Assembly (NCBI RefSeq): GCF_001905445.1
Contig: NZ_LIVQ01000002.1
Location: 62,001 to 126,000 of the forward strand
DNA: 64,000 bases
Direction: 5' to 3'
Source: Streptomyces sp. CB00455
Lineage (GTDB): Bacteria > Actinomycetota > Actinomycetes > Streptomycetales > Streptomycetaceae
Both the position numbers and the translations under genes were made by a program. This document shows positions 1 to 9,518 of the stretch, in pieces; position 1 is the first letter of the stretch; each line of letters opens with the position of its first letter. The notes beneath the pieces are model-generated. The model saw nothing but the letters and a program-made list of their open reading frames with translations. It had not been told where the DNA came from and did not search any database.

Positions 1-1367
1 CAGGGGCCCGATCCGTAGTACTGGTAGCCCAGTTGGACGAAGAAGGTCTCGGGCGCCATGGTCAGGACGAAGTCCGGGCCGTACCAGGCCTTCAGCGTCT
101 TGACGGCCGAGATCAGGTTGACGATCACCGGGGTGGTGGGCGCGCGGAAGTCGGTGTCCCCGGTGGCCAGGGACAGGGAATGGCCCTCGAAGTCGATGTC
201 GAGTCCGTCGAGTCCGTACTCGTCGATGATCCTGCCGACCGAGGAGACGAAGGTGTCGCGGGCGGCGGTGGTGGCGAGCTGGACCTGGCCGTTCTGGCCG
301 CCGACGGAGAGGAGCACCTTTTTGCCGGCGGCCTGCTTGGCCTTGACGGCCGCCTTGAACTCGGCCGGGGTCTCGACACCCGGGCACTGGGCGACGGGGC
401 AGAGCTGGAAGCGGATGTCGCCCGAGGTCACGGAGGTCGGTTCGCCGAAGGCCAGGTTGATGACGTCCCAGGAGGCGGGCACGTCGGCCATGCGCAGGTG
501 GCCGGCGCCGTTGGCGAAGCTGGTGTGCAGGTAGCCGACCAGCGCGTGCGCGGGCAGGCCGGGGCTGCCCGGGCTGCCGCCCGCGCTGCGGGTGGTGGCG
601 GAGACGGGGGCGCTCTTCGCGGACTCGCCCACCGCGTTCACCGCGCCGACCTGGAAGGTGTAGGTGGTGGAGGCGGCCAGTCCCGTGACGGTCGCGGAGG
701 CGGCGGTGACGGTCAGGGGCGCCGCGCCGTCGCGGTAGACCTTGTACGAAGTGGCGCCGGCGGCCGCCGACCAGGACAGGGCGACGGAATCGGCGGAGGT
801 CGCATTCGCCGTCAGGCCGGTGGGGGCGGCCGGGGGCCTGGGCCCGCCGGGCCCGGTGCCGCCGGGATCGGGGCCGACCAGGGTGAGGTCGTCGGTGTGG
901 TGGGCCGGCTGGCCGTACCAGCCGTGGGTGTAGAGCGTCACCTCCGTGGTGGCGGGGCCGGTCCGGAAGGTGGTGGCCAGCTGCTTCCACGCGCCCGGGG
1001 ACTGCGTCCAGACCGACACGTCGGTGGTTCCGGTGCCGCTCGCGCCCAGGTAGACGTAGGCCCCCTGCACCCAGGCGCCGAGCGTGTAGGTGGAGTCGGG
1101 CTTGACGGTGACGCTCTGGGCGCAGCGGGCGTTGTCCTGGCCGGCCGGCGTGGCCTTGAGGGCGTGGCCGCCGCCGTGCACGGGCGAGGTGACGACGGCT
1201 CCGCTGCCGCCTGAGCAGCTCCAGCCGTCGAGGCCGGCTTCGAAGCCGCCGTTGCGGGCGAGGTCGGCGTCGGCCGCCGCGGCCGGCGGGCCCGCGGCGA
1301 GGAAGGCGGCTACCGCGAGGGCGACGGCCGTGAGGACGGAGGTGGCTCTGTTTCCGGCGGGGCGCAC
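1..1367 (-). CDS. Secreted GH18 chitinase (C-terminus beyond window)
   Basis: Hydrolyses chitin outside the cell. Reading right to left, a GTG at 1367 preceded by GGAGGC (1372-1377) opens a Sec-type signal peptide (Arg, then an Ala/Val/Leu-rich core ending in AAAADA). A carbohydrate-binding-like beta domain follows, starting NGGFEAGLDGWSC, then a fibronectin type III domain, then the catalytic domain. The GH18 signature DGLDIDFEG lies at about 184-210, with the acid Glu in its last part, and LTMAPETFF follows near 30-57, as in streptomycete family 18 chitinases. The end of the catalytic barrel lies past base 1. A promoter with a DasR-like box sits just upstream. Function is secure; the exact binding-module family is not. 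Confidence 0.92.
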   Translation of the reverse strand, partial: MRPAGNRATSVLTAVALAVAAFLAAGPPAAAADADLARNGGFEAGLDGWSCSGGSGAVVTSPVHGGGHALKATPAGQDNARCAQSVTVKPDSTYTLGAWVQGAYVYLGASGTGTTDVSVWTQSPGAWKQLATTFRTGPATTEVTLYTHGWYGQPAHHTDDLTLVGPDPGGTGPGGPRPPAAPTGLTANATSADSVALSWSAAAGATSYKVYRDGAAPLTVTAASATVTGLAASTTYTFQVGAVNAVGESAKSAPVSATTRSAGGSPGSPGLPAHALVGYLHTSFANGAGHLRMADVPASWDVINLAFGEPTSVTSGDIRFQLCPVAQCPGVETPAEFKAAVKAKQAAGKKVLLSVGGQNGQVQLATTAARDTFVSSVGRIIDEYGLDGLDIDFEGHSLSLATGDTDFRAPTTPVIVNLISAVKTLKAWYGPDFVLTMAPETFFVQLGYQYYGSGP

Positions 1368-1427
1368 AACTGCCTCCGGGGGGTGGGGGGATGGAGCCGG
1401 ACCGCTGGCGAAGGAGGAGCGGCGCCC

Positions 1428-1456
1428 AAGATGGTCCAGACCAATGCCCTTGTCAA
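1428..1456 (-). promoter_or_regulatory. Putative sigma-70-like promoter of the chitinase gene
   Basis: On the minus strand TTGACA (1456-1451) is followed after exactly 17 bases by CATCTT (1433-1428), about 60 bases upstream of the chitinase GTG. The -35 is perfect and the -10 is weak. It overlaps the stop codon of the upstream gene. Confidence 0.55.
1432..1443. promoter_or_regulatory. DasR-type / chitinase repeat box
   Basis: TGGTCCAGACCA is a near-perfect palindrome matching the streptomycete chitinase repeat and the core of the DasR-responsive element (TGGTCTAGACCA). It sits in the spacer and -10 region of the chitinase promoter, where the GntR-family regulator DasR would block RNA polymerase until aminosugar ligands release it. 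DasR control is known for the family; binding at this copy is inferred. Confidence 0.75.
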
Positions 1457-1941
1457 GGCTTCCGTCTCTCCGGCGCCGCCACGCGGGCCGCCGCCTCGTG
1501 CATGGCCAGTTCCAGTACGGCCGGATCGGTGAGGGTGCCCCGCCCGTCGGGCAGCACCAGCCAGCTCACCGGCCCGGCCGGCCGGCCCGGGTACGGGAGC
1601 ACCATCCAGGTCCCGCGTCCGGCCCCCCGGACGCCCGTGCCGATCCAGCGGGAGGCCGTGCCCGGCGGCACGAAGAACCCGAGGCGCGGCGAGGGGGTGC
1701 GGCTTCGCCGGCCGCCGCCGGAGTCGGCGAGCACGGGGCCGGGCCGGTCGAGGAGCAGGTCCAGGACGTCGAAGGTGACCTGCCCCAGTGCCCCGGGCAG
1801 GATCAGCACGTCCCAGCGCCGCCCGGCGGGCAGCAGCGCGACTCCGAGGGGGTTGCGCTCCCACTCCCGCCGGCAGGTGTCGGGGTCCGGCGCCGCCGAC
1901 ACCAGCCAGTCCACCGCCGTCTTGGCTCCCGGGATCGTCAT
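1453..1941 (-). CDS. Conserved hypothetical protein, prim-pol-like
   Basis: A 162-residue protein of unknown function. I chose ATG 1941 because codon use upstream is poor and a palindrome (1963-1981) would otherwise lie inside the gene; an in-frame ATG at 2025 exists. Three segments resemble, in the same order, the primase-polymerase-like protein at 62555: ALLPAGRRWDV, then GFFVPPGT, then GAGRGTWMVLPY. This suggests a distant paralogue of the bifunctional primase/polymerase N-terminal family. I see no clear metal-binding acidic pair, so catalysis is doubtful. It lies between the chitinase and the polyamine genes and its stop overlaps the chitinase -35. Confidence 0.7.
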   Translation of the reverse strand: MTIPGAKTAVDWLVSAAPDPDTCRREWERNPLGVALLPAGRRWDVLILPGALGQVTFDVLDLLLDRPGPVLADSGGGRRSRTPSPRLGFFVPPGTASRWIGTGVRGAGRGTWMVLPYPGRPAGPVSWLVLPDGRGTLTDPAVLELAMHEAAARVAAPERRKP

Positions 1942-1962
1942 GACCCGGCCTCGCTTCCCTGT

Positions 1963-1981
1963 AGGTGAGGGGTTCTCACCT
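1963..1981. promoter_or_regulatory. Inverted repeat upstream of the 1941 start
   Basis: AGGTGAG / 5-base spacer / CTCACCT, a perfect 7-bp inverted repeat 22 bases upstream of the ATG at 1941. The position suits an operator. No regulator is identified. Confidence 0.35.
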
Positions 1982-2172
1982 GGAGAGAGCGGGGCCGGGC
2001 CCGGTGATGACGCGGGTTTCGCCACCCCGTTGCGGTGAGGCGGGTCGCGGCCGCCACGGGGTGCGCCGGGGCGGCCGCGCCACGATCAGCGGACGGGCCG
2101 GCCGGGGAGGGACCGGCCGGCTGCGGACGGACCGGCCGGGCGGACGGCTGCGGACGGCTGCGGACGGACCGC

Positions 2173-3591
2173 TCAGCTGTCGAAGCCGAGGCCGAGGCGG
2201 TCCAGCGTCCTGAGCCACAGGTTGCGCTGCCCGCCGCGGCGGTCGGCCCGGGCCAGCGACCACTTGGTGAGGGTGATCCCGGTCCAGGCGAACGGCTCGG
2301 GCGGGAAGGGCATCGGCTTGGACCGCACCATCTCCAGCCGGGTGCGTTCGGTGTCGAGGCCGTCGAGCAGGTCCAGCATCACCTCCGCGCCGAAGCGGGT
2401 GGCGCCCACCCCGAGCCCGGTGTAGCCGGCCGCGTAGGCCGCCTTCCCCGCGTGCGCGGTGCCGAAGAAGGCCGAGAAGCGCGAGCAGGTGTCGATCGCC
2501 CCGCCCCAGGCATGGCTGAACTTCACGCCCTCCAGCTGCGGGAAGGCGGTGAAGAAGTGCTCCGCGAGCTTGAGGTAGGTCTCAGGACGGTGGTCGTACT
2601 CGGAGTCGAGCTTCCCCCGGTAGGGGTAGATCGCGTCGTAGCCGCCCCACAGGATCCGGTGGTCGGGGGTGATCCGGAAGTAGTGGAACTGGTTGGCGCT
2701 GTCGCCGAGGCCCTGCCGGTTCTTCCAGCCGACGGCGGCGAGCTGCTCCCCGTTCAGCGGTTCGGTCATCAGGGCGTAGTCGTAGACCGGCACGGTGAAG
2801 GGGCGGATGCGGCGGACCAGCGACGGGAAGATGTTCGTGCCGAGGGCGACCCGGCGCGCGAGGATCGTGCCGTAGGGGGTCTGTACGGTCATCCCGGCCC
2901 CGGCCGGGGCGAGCTTCAGCCCCCGGGTGTTCTCGTAGATCCGCACCCCGAGGTCCAGGCAGGCCCGCTTCAGGCCCCAGGCCAGCTTCGCCGGGTTGAG
3001 CATGGCGACGCCCTCGCGGTCCCAGAGGCCCGCGAGGAAGGTCGGGGAGTCGACCTCGGCGCGCAGCGCGTCGCGCTCCAGCCATTGGGAGCCGTCCGCG
3101 AGACCGAGCCGACGCGCCTGCTCGTGGAGTTCGCGCAGCTCCTCGACCTGATGGGGTTCGGTGGCGACGTCGATCTCGCCGGTGCGCTCGAAGTCGCAGT
3201 CGATGCCGTAGCGGGCGACGGCCTCCTCGATGGCGTCGAGGTTGCGGGCGCCCATCTCCTCCAGTACGGCGAGCTCCCGCGGCCAGCGGGCGATCCCGTT
3301 GGAGAGGCCGTGGGTGAGGGAGGCGGCGCAGAAGCCGCCGTTGCGGCCGGAGGCGGCCCAGCCCGCCTCCTTGCTCTCGATCAGCACCACGTCCCGGCCG
3401 GGGTCGCGCTCTTTGGCCAGGAGCGCCGTCCACAGCCCGCTGTAGCCGCCGCCGACGACCAGCAGGTCGCAGCGCTCGTCGGTGGTGAGGGCCGGCTGCG
3501 CGGCGGGCTTGCCGGGGTCGTCCAGCCAGTACGACACCGGCTTCGCTTCGGAAAGGGATTTCGCAACACTACGCATGGCGACTGGGGCCAT
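2173..3591 (-). CDS. FAD-dependent amine oxidoreductase (PuuB/DAO family)
   Basis: A 472-residue flavoenzyme of the D-amino-acid oxidase fold. The N-terminal dinucleotide site is VVGGGYSG (about residues 45-52), followed by ESKEAGW and ASGRNGGFC, the latter typical of gamma-glutamylputrescine oxidase-like enzymes. A glycine-rich C-terminal segment (AAGYTGLGVGATRFG) completes the FAD site. It should oxidise an amine or a gamma-glutamylated polyamine to an aldehyde in the cytoplasm. ATG 3591 is preceded by AGGGAG at 3601-3606. It is the last gene downstream of potA-potB-potC, 23 bases after potC, so it is probably cotranscribed with the importer. The exact substrate cannot be read from sequence. 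Confidence 0.85.
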   Translation of the reverse strand: MAPVAMRSVAKSLSEAKPVSYWLDDPGKPAAQPALTTDERCDLLVVGGGYSGLWTALLAKERDPGRDVVLIESKEAGWAASGRNGGFCAASLTHGLSNGIARWPRELAVLEEMGARNLDAIEEAVARYGIDCDFERTGEIDVATEPHQVEELRELHEQARRLGLADGSQWLERDALRAEVDSPTFLAGLWDREGVAMLNPAKLAWGLKRACLDLGVRIYENTRGLKLAPAGAGMTVQTPYGTILARRVALGTNIFPSLVRRIRPFTVPVYDYALMTEPLNGEQLAAVGWKNRQGLGDSANQFHYFRITPDHRILWGGYDAIYPYRGKLDSEYDHRPETYLKLAEHFFTAFPQLEGVKFSHAWGGAIDTCSRFSAFFGTAHAGKAAYAAGYTGLGVGATRFGAEVMLDLLDGLDTERTRLEMVRSKPMPFPPEPFAWTGITLTKWSLARADRRGGQRNLWLRTLDRLGLGFDS

Positions 3592-3614
3592 GGCTTCCAA
3601 CTCCCTACAGGGGT

Positions 3615-4421
3615 CTACTTCGGTTGTGCCTTCTTGCGGCGGTTGCCGACCGTCTGGGCGGCGAGGACCACCAGCACCGCGATGACGAACATCGCCGTGC
3701 CGATGACGTTGATCTGCACGGGCGTGCCGCGCTGGGCCGATCCCCACACGAACATGGGGAAGGTCACGGTGTTGCCCGAGTTGAAGTTCGTGATGATGAA
3801 GTCGTCGAAGGAGAGCGCGAAGGACAGCAGCGCTCCCGCGGCGATGCCGGGCGCCGCGATCGGCAGGGTGACCCGCAGGAAGGTCTGCACCGGGCCCGCG
3901 TAGAGGTCGCGGGCGGCCTCCTCCAGCCGGGGGTCCATGGACAGGACCCGCGCCTTGACGGCCGCCACCACGAAGCTGAGGCAGAACATGATGTGGGCGA
4001 TCAGGATCGTCCAGAAGCCGAGCTGGACGCCCATGTTGAGGAAGAGCGCGAGCAGCGAGGCCGCCATCACGATCTCGGGCATGGCCATCGGCAGGAAGAT
4101 CAGCGAGTTGACGGCGCCGCGGCCGCGGAAGCGGTAGCGGACCATCGCGAAGGCGATGGCGGTGCCCAGGGCGGTGGCGGCGATGGTGGCCCACAGGGCG
4201 ATCTGGAGCGAGAGCGAGAGCGAGCCGCACAGGTCGGCGACCCCGCAGGGGTCCTTCCACGCGTCGAGCGAGAACTGCTGCCAGGCGTAGTTGAACCGTC
4301 CGGTGGGGTTGTTGAAGGAGAAGACGGTCACGACCACGTTCGGCAGGATCATGTACGCGAGCGTGCCGAGGCCGGCGATGACGACGAGGTTGCGCCGCAG
4401 CCAGGTCAGGGAAGTACGCAT
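3615..4421 (-). CDS. potC: Spermidine/putrescine ABC transporter permease PotC
   Basis: A 268-residue inner-membrane permease with about six hydrophobic segments. The EAA loop, [21 protein letters not shown] minus its ends, contacts the ATPase PotA. It closes with a basic RRKK tail. The ATG shares one base with the stop of potB (TGATG), so translation is probably coupled. With PotB it forms the polyamine channel. The family assignment rests on the whole potA-B-C-D set rather than on substrate-specific residues. Confidence 0.9.
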   Translation of the reverse strand: MRTSLTWLRRNLVVIAGLGTLAYMILPNVVVTVFSFNNPTGRFNYAWQQFSLDAWKDPCGVADLCGSLSLSLQIALWATIAATALGTAIAFAMVRYRFRGRGAVNSLIFLPMAMPEIVMAASLLALFLNMGVQLGFWTILIAHIMFCLSFVVAAVKARVLSMDPRLEEAARDLYAGPVQTFLRVTLPIAAPGIAAGALLSFALSFDDFIITNFNSGNTVTFPMFVWGSAQRGTPVQINVIGTAMFVIAVLVVLAAQTVGNRRKKAQPK

Positions 4422-5350
4422 CAGACCAGGTCCTCCGTGCCCGCTCGGCGGATGTAGACGGTGACCATGATCAGCACGATGGCCATGAGGATGAAGGACA
4501 GCGCGGCCGCGGTCGGGTAGTCCAGGATCCGCAGGTACTGCGACTGGATGACGTTTCCGATCATCCGGGTGTCCGTGGAGCCGAGCAGCTCGGCGTTCAC
4601 GTAGTCGCCGCTCGCCGGGATGAAGGTGAGCAGGGTCCCGGAGACCACGCCCGGCATGGAGAGCGGGAAGGTCACCTTGCGGAAGACGGTGGCGGGGCGG
4701 GCGTACAGGTCTCCGGCCGCCTCGTGGAGGCGGGTGTCGATGCGCTCCAGCGAGGAGTACAGCGGCAGGATCATGAAGGGCAGGAAGTTGTACGTCAGAC
4801 CGCAGACGACCGCGAGCGGGGTGGCGAGCACCCGGTCGCCCTGGGTCATGCCGAGCCAGCTGGTGACGTCCAGGACGTGCAGGGAGTTCAGGGCGCCGAC
4901 CACCGGGCCGCCGTCCGCCAGGATCGTCTTCCAGGCGAGCGTGCGGATCAGGAAGCTCGTGAAGAAGGGGGCGATGACCAGGACCAGCAGCAGGTTGCGC
5001 CAGCGGCCCGCCTTGAAGGCGATCAGGTAGGCCAGCGGGTAGCCGAGCAGCAGGCACAGCACGGTCGCGGTGCCCGCGTAGAGCAGCGAGCGCAGGAACT
5101 GCGGCACGTACTCGGTGAGGGCGTCCCAGTAGGTCTGGAAGTGCCAGGTAACCTTGAAGCCCTCTTCGAGGGAGCCGGTCTGCACCGAGGTGGACGCCTG
5201 GTAGACCATCGGCAGCACGAAGAAGACCAGCAGCCACAGGATGCCGGGGAGCAGCAGCCAGTACGGGACCATCCGCTTGCGCAGGGACGCCGTGTGCACC
5301 GGCGGCTCGGTGGCGGCGGGCGTCCGGGGCGGCGCCGCGGTGGCGCTCAT
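4421..5350 (-). CDS. potB: Spermidine/putrescine ABC transporter permease PotB
   Basis: A 309-residue permease with a 25-residue hydrophilic N-terminus, then six predicted membrane spans (first span near [17 protein letters not shown]). The EAA-type loop [15 protein letters not shown] docks on PotA. Its ATG overlaps the potA stop by four bases (ATGA) and its stop overlaps the potC start, giving a tightly coupled potA-potB-potC unit. Confidence 0.9.
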   Translation of the reverse strand: MSATAAPPRTPAATEPPVHTASLRKRMVPYWLLLPGILWLLVFFVLPMVYQASTSVQTGSLEEGFKVTWHFQTYWDALTEYVPQFLRSLLYAGTATVLCLLLGYPLAYLIAFKAGRWRNLLLVLVIAPFFTSFLIRTLAWKTILADGGPVVGALNSLHVLDVTSWLGMTQGDRVLATPLAVVCGLTYNFLPFMILPLYSSLERIDTRLHEAAGDLYARPATVFRKVTFPLSMPGVVSGTLLTFIPASGDYVNAELLGSTDTRMIGNVIQSQYLRILDYPTAAALSFILMAIVLIMVTVYIRRAGTEDLV

Positions 5351-6495
5351 GCGCCCTCCTCCACCGTCTCGATGCCGGCGTCGATGGCCTGGGCGGCGTC
5401 GAGTCCGAAGCTGTGCTCCGGGTTCCAGTGCAGGACCACCTCGGCGCCCGGGACCAGGCGGGTGTCCCGCTCGATGTTCTGCGCGTACACCTCCAGCCCG
5501 GGGCAGACCCGGCTGTCGACGACGTACTGGGTCGAGACACCGATGAAGGAGGAGGCCGCTATCCGGCCGGAGACCTTGTTGCGGCCGGGGCCGATGGTGT
5601 GCTCCTCATCGGCGTGGACCAGCGATATCTTCTCGGGGCGCACTCCGACCAGCAGCTTTCCGCCGGTGACGGGTGTGGTCGAACATCGGGCCGCGGGCAG
5701 TTGGAGCCTGGTGCCGGAGGCGGAGACGACGACCTGCGCGCCCGCGGCCTCGACGGTGGCCTCGATGAGGTTCGAGGTGCCGAGGAAGTTGGCGACGAAG
5801 GTGGTGCCCGGGTTCTCGTACAGCTCGGCGGGGGCGCCGAGCTGCTCGACGCGCCCGCCGTTCATCACGGCGACGGTGTCGGCCATGGTCATGGCCTCCT
5901 CCTGGTCGTGCGTGACGTGCACGAAGGTGATGCCGACCTCGGTCTGGATCCGCTTGAGCTCCAGCTGCATCTGGCGGCGCAGCTTCAGGTCGAGGGCGCC
6001 GAGCGGCTCGTCGAGGAGCAGTACCTGGGGGTGGTTGATCAGGGCGCGGGCGACGGCGACGCGCTGCTGCTGGCCGCCGGAGAGCTGGTGCGGCTTGCGC
6101 TGGGCGAACTGGCCGAGCTGGACCAGCTCCAGCATGTCGTCGACCTGCTTCTTGACCGACTTGATGCCGCGGCGGCGCAGGCCGAAGGCGATGTTCTCGA
6201 AGATGTTCAGGTGCGGGAAGAGGGCGTAGCTCTGGAAGACCGTGTTGACCGGGCGCTTGTACGGCGGCAGGTCGGTGACCTCCCGGTCACCGAGGCTGAC
6301 CGTGCCGGTGGAGGGCTCCTCCAGGCCGGCGATCATGCGCAGGGTGGTGGTCTTCCCGCAGCCCGAGGCGCCGAGCAGGGCGAAGAAGGAGCCCTGGGGG
6401 ATGGTGAGGTCCAGCGGGTGCACGGCGGTGAAGGTGCCGTAGTGCTTGCTGATCCCGGCGAGGCGGACGTCGCCGCCCGCGGTCTTGTCAGTCAT
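5347..6495 (-). CDS. potA: Spermidine/putrescine ABC transporter ATPase PotA
   Basis: A 382-residue ATPase energising polyamine import. Walker [10 protein letters not shown] lies at about residues 42-50. The Q-loop is in [11 protein letters not shown], the signature is LSGGQQQR, Walker B plus D-loop is [11 protein letters not shown], and the switch His is in [11 protein letters not shown]-terminal TOBE-like regulatory domain follows ([10 protein letters not shown]). The length is normal for PotA. It lies 117 bases downstream of potD and overlaps potB by four bases. Confidence 0.93.
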   Translation of the reverse strand: MTDKTAGGDVRLAGISKHYGTFTAVHPLDLTIPQGSFFALLGASGCGKTTTLRMIAGLEEPSTGTVSLGDREVTDLPPYKRPVNTVFQSYALFPHLNIFENIAFGLRRRGIKSVKKQVDDMLELVQLGQFAQRKPHQLSGGQQQRVAVARALINHPQVLLLDEPLGALDLKLRRQMQLELKRIQTEVGITFVHVTHDQEEAMTMADTVAVMNGGRVEQLGAPAELYENPGTTFVANFLGTSNLIEATVEAAGAQVVVSASGTRLQLPAARCSTTPVTGGKLLVGVRPEKISLVHADEEHTIGPGRNKVSGRIAASSFIGVSTQYVVDSRVCPGLEVYAQNIERDTRLVPGAEVVLHWNPEHSFGLDAAQAIDAGIETVEEGA

Positions 6496-6612
6496 GGGTG
6501 GGTCCCGGGGTTGGGTGGGGAAGATGTCGGGGGCTCGGCGGAGCCGGCCGGGATGCGCCGTCCGGGGATGGCCCGGGGGGCGCGTCGGTCCTCCAGGGCT
6601 CGCCGCGGTGCG

Positions 6613-7863
6613 CTACGCGCCGATGAGCTTGGCGAACTTCTCTTCGTACGCCGTCTCTTCCTCGCTGCTGAGCGAGCGGAAGGCGTGGGACTTGGCGGTC
6701 ATCTCCTTGTCCGGGACGATCAGGGGGTTGTCGGCGAGCTCGGAGTCGATCTTGCCGAGCTCCTCCTTGACGCCCTCGACGGGGCAGACGTAGCTGATGA
6801 AGGCGGCGAGCTGGGCGGCGACCGGCAGCTCGTAGTAGTAGTCGATCAGCTTCTCCGCGTTGGCCTTGTGCCGGGCCTTCGCGGGGACCAGCAGGTTGTC
6901 GCTGGAGATGAGGTATCCGGCGGCCGGGATCGCGTACTTGATGTCCGGGTTGCCGGCCTGGAGCTGGACGACGTCGCCCGCCCAGGCGAGACAGGCGGCG
7001 AGGTCGCCCTTGTCGAGGTCCGAGGTGTAGTCGTTGCCGGTGAAGCGGCGGATCTGCCCGGTGTCGACGCCCTTCTGGAGCCGGCCCACGGCGCCGTCGA
7101 AATCGGCGGTGGTGAAGTTCGCCGGGTCCTTGCCCTGGTCGATCAGGGTCATCCCCACGCTGTCGCGCATCTCGGTGAGGAAGCCGACGCGGCCCTTGAG
7201 GGTGGGGTCGTCGAGCAGCTGGGTGACCGAGTCGACCTTCTTGCCGCCGGTGGCCTTGGAGTTGTAGGCGATGACGGTGGAGATGCCGGTCCAGGGGTAG
7301 CTGTAGGCGCGTCCCGGGTCCCAGTCGGGGGTGCGGAACTGCGCGGACAGGTTGGCGTAGGCGTGCGGCAGGTGGGAGGGGTCCAGTCTCTGCGCCCAGC
7401 CCAGGCGGATGATGCGGGCGGCGAGCCAGTCGGTGACGACGATCAGGTCGCGGCCGGTGTCCTGGCCGGCTGCGAGCTGCGGGCGGATCTTCCCGAAGAA
7501 CTCGACGTTGTCGTTGATGTCCTCGCTGTACTTGACGTCGATGCCGGTCCGCCTGGTGAATTCCTCCAAGCTCGGACGGGACTTCTCGTCATCGCCGGTG
7601 TCCATGTACTCGGTCCAGTTGGAGAAGGCGATCTCCTTCTCCCGGTCCGAGTGGTCGTCGGAGGCCACCGCCGTGTCCCCCGCCCGCTTGGCGGGCGGGA
7701 TGCCGCACGCGGCGAGGGTGGACAGGCCGCCGAGGGTGAGCGCTCCGACTCCGCAGGCGCGCAGCAGCGAGCGGCGGGTGAGGGCGCCGCGCCCGCTGTC
7801 AAGGCTGCGCCGCATCGCGGCGAGTTGCGCCGCCGAGAGGCGGTCGGGCTCGAACTGCTCCAT
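6613..7863 (-). CDS. potD: Polyamine-binding lipoprotein PotD
   Basis: A 416-residue periplasmic-type binding protein. The first 53 residues hold a twin-arginine motif (TRRSLLR, Arg 30-31) and a lipobox LAAC with Cys53, so it is probably exported by Tat and anchored as a lipoprotein. The mature part has the PotD/PotF fold, with blocks such as FSNWTEYMD and YTSDLDKGDLAACLAWAGD. ATG 7863 has GAAAGGG upstream; an in-frame ATG further upstream has poor codon use. It has a paralogue at 15297-16475. Confidence 0.92.
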   Translation of the reverse strand: MEQFEPDRLSAAQLAAMRRSLDSGRGALTRRSLLRACGVGALTLGGLSTLAACGIPPAKRAGDTAVASDDHSDREKEIAFSNWTEYMDTGDDEKSRPSLEEFTRRTGIDVKYSEDINDNVEFFGKIRPQLAAGQDTGRDLIVVTDWLAARIIRLGWAQRLDPSHLPHAYANLSAQFRTPDWDPGRAYSYPWTGISTVIAYNSKATGGKKVDSVTQLLDDPTLKGRVGFLTEMRDSVGMTLIDQGKDPANFTTADFDGAVGRLQKGVDTGQIRRFTGNDYTSDLDKGDLAACLAWAGDVVQLQAGNPDIKYAIPAAGYLISSDNLLVPAKARHKANAEKLIDYYYELPVAAQLAAFISYVCPVEGVKEELGKIDSELADNPLIVPDKEMTAKSHAFRSLSSEEETAYEEKFAKLIGA

Positions 7864-7952
7864 GCGCGTTGCCCTTTCGGGATGGGTGCGTGGCCGCCGG
7901 GTCGGCGGCAGGGATGCCACGCGGCGGCCGCCGCATGTGTCTGGTGCCGGTG

Positions 7953-7972
7953 AACCCTTCCGGTCACAGCAC
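7953..7972 (+). repeat. 20-bp direct repeat, copy 1
   Basis: aacccttccggtcacagcac recurs exactly at 28025-28044. This copy covers the stop codon of the aldehyde dehydrogenase gene, upstream of potD. The last 13 bases also occur inverted at 16547-16559, again between an aldehyde dehydrogenase gene and a potD gene. Confidence 0.6.
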
Positions 7973-9490
7973 TGGGCTGCGGTCCCCGAAGATCGTGCGG
8001 TGCCAGTCCTTCGCGGCCACCGCGGTGTTGTCGTACATCACGTGCTTGACCTGCGTGTACTCCTCGAAGGAGTAAGCGCTCATGTCCTTTCCGAAGCCGC
8101 TGGCCTTGTAGCCGCCGTGGGGCATCTCGCTGATGATCGGGATGTGGTCGTTGACCCACACGCAGCCCGCCTTGATCTCGCGGGTGGCGCGGTTCGCCCG
8201 GTAGACGTCGCGGCTCCAGGCCGAGGCGGCGAGGCCGTAGGGGGTGTCGTTGGCCAGGGCGATGCCTTCGTCGTCGGTGTCGAAGGGCAGCACGACGAGG
8301 ACCGGGCCGAAGATCTCGGACTGGACGACCTCGCTGTCCTGGGCGGCGCCGGCGATGAGGGTGGGCCGGTAGTACGCGCCTGCGGCCAGTTCGCCGGCGG
8401 GGATCTCACCGCCGGTGACGACGGTGGCGTAGGCACGGGCGCGCTCGACGAAGCCGGCGACGCGGTCGCGCTGGGCGTGGGAGACCAGCGGGCCGAGGTC
8501 GGTGGTCGGCGCGAAGGGGTCGCCGAGGCGGACGGACTCCATCAGCTGCGCGACGCGGGCGACGAAGGCGTCGTGCAGGGGGCGCTGGACGTAGGCCCGG
8601 GTGGCGGCGGTGCAGTCCTGGCCGGTGTTGATGAGGGAGGCGGCGACGGCGCCGTGCGCGGCGGCCTCCAGGTCGGCGTCGTCGAAGACGAGGAAGGGGG
8701 CCTTGCCGCCGAGCTCCAGGTGCAGCCGCTTGACGGTGGCGGTGGCGATCTCGGCGACGCGCCGGCCGACGGCGGTGGAGCCGGTGAAGGAGGTCATGAC
8801 CACGTCGGGGTGGCCGACCAGGTGCTCGCCCGCTTCGCGGCCGGCGCCGGTGACGATGTTGACCACCCCGTCCGGGAGGCCCGCCTCCTTGGCCGCCTGG
8901 GCGAACATCAGCGAGGTCAGCGGGGTGAGCTCGGCGGGCTTGAGGACGATGGTGTTGCCCGCGGCGATCGCCGGGAGGATCTTCCACGCGGCCATCTGGA
9001 GCGGATAGTTCCAGGGAGCGATGGAGCCGACGACGCCGATGGCCTCGCGGCGCACGTAGGAGGTGTGGTCGCCGGAGTACTCGGCGGCCGCCTGCCCCTG
9101 GAGGTGGCGCGCGGCCCCTGCGAAGAAGGCGGTGTTGTCGATGGTCCCCGGCACGTCGAACTCCGTGGACAGCTTGATCGGCTTGCCGCACTGGAGGGAC
9201 TCGGCGTATGCGAAGTCCTCGGCCTGCTCGGCCAGTACGGCGGCCAGCCGGTGCAGGGCGTCCGAGCGTTCCCCGGGGGTGGCGCCGGACCAGCCGGGGA
9301 AGGCCCGCCGGGCGGCGGCGACGGCCTCGTCGACGTCCGCGGTGCTCGCGAGCTCGTAGGTGAGGACCTCGTCGCCGGTGGCCGGATCGACCACCGTGTG
9401 TGACTGCCCGGAGGTGCCGCGCCGGAGCCGGCCGTCGATGTACTGCGCGCCGTCCGCGAAGCGGTCCTTGACCTGGAAGCGGTTGCCCAT
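7964..9490 (-). CDS. Gamma-aminobutyraldehyde dehydrogenase-like ALDH
   Basis: A 508-residue NAD(P)-dependent aldehyde dehydrogenase, probably oxidising 4-aminobutanal from putrescine to GABA. Motifs: substrate/cofactor segment IAPWNYPLQMAAWK, general base Glu259 in LELGGKAP, catalytic Cys293 in NTGQDCTAA, and C-terminal MPHGGYKASGFGKD. ATG 9490 was chosen because the protein then begins at the usual family N-terminus. It is the first gene upstream of potDABC and the FAD enzyme, so uptake and oxidation sit together. About half the residues match the paralogue at 16568 by eye. Substrate is inferred from context. Confidence 0.88.
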   Translation of the reverse strand: MGNRFQVKDRFADGAQYIDGRLRRGTSGQSHTVVDPATGDEVLTYELASTADVDEAVAAARRAFPGWSGATPGERSDALHRLAAVLAEQAEDFAYAESLQCGKPIKLSTEFDVPGTIDNTAFFAGAARHLQGQAAAEYSGDHTSYVRREAIGVVGSIAPWNYPLQMAAWKILPAIAAGNTIVLKPAELTPLTSLMFAQAAKEAGLPDGVVNIVTGAGREAGEHLVGHPDVVMTSFTGSTAVGRRVAEIATATVKRLHLELGGKAPFLVFDDADLEAAAHGAVAASLINTGQDCTAATRAYVQRPLHDAFVARVAQLMESVRLGDPFAPTTDLGPLVSHAQRDRVAGFVERARAYATVVTGGEIPAGELAAGAYYRPTLIAGAAQDSEVVQSEIFGPVLVVLPFDTDDEGIALANDTPYGLAASAWSRDVYRANRATREIKAGCVWVNDHIPIISEMPHGGYKASGFGKDMSAYSFEEYTQVKHVMYDNTAVAAKDWHRTIFGDRSPVL

Positions 9491-9518
9491 CACGCTCTCA
9501 CGCTTTCCGTAGCTACAG

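Noticed and set aside
33..1214. Long plus-strand frame over the chitinase gene
   Set aside because: Gly/Ala/Arg/Val-rich shadow translation; the minus-strand frame carries the GH18 signature.
2173..4260. A 695-residue frame fusing the FAD enzyme with part of potC
   Set aside because: The upstream part is an alternative frame over potC; the enzyme has a good start with AGGGAG at 3591.
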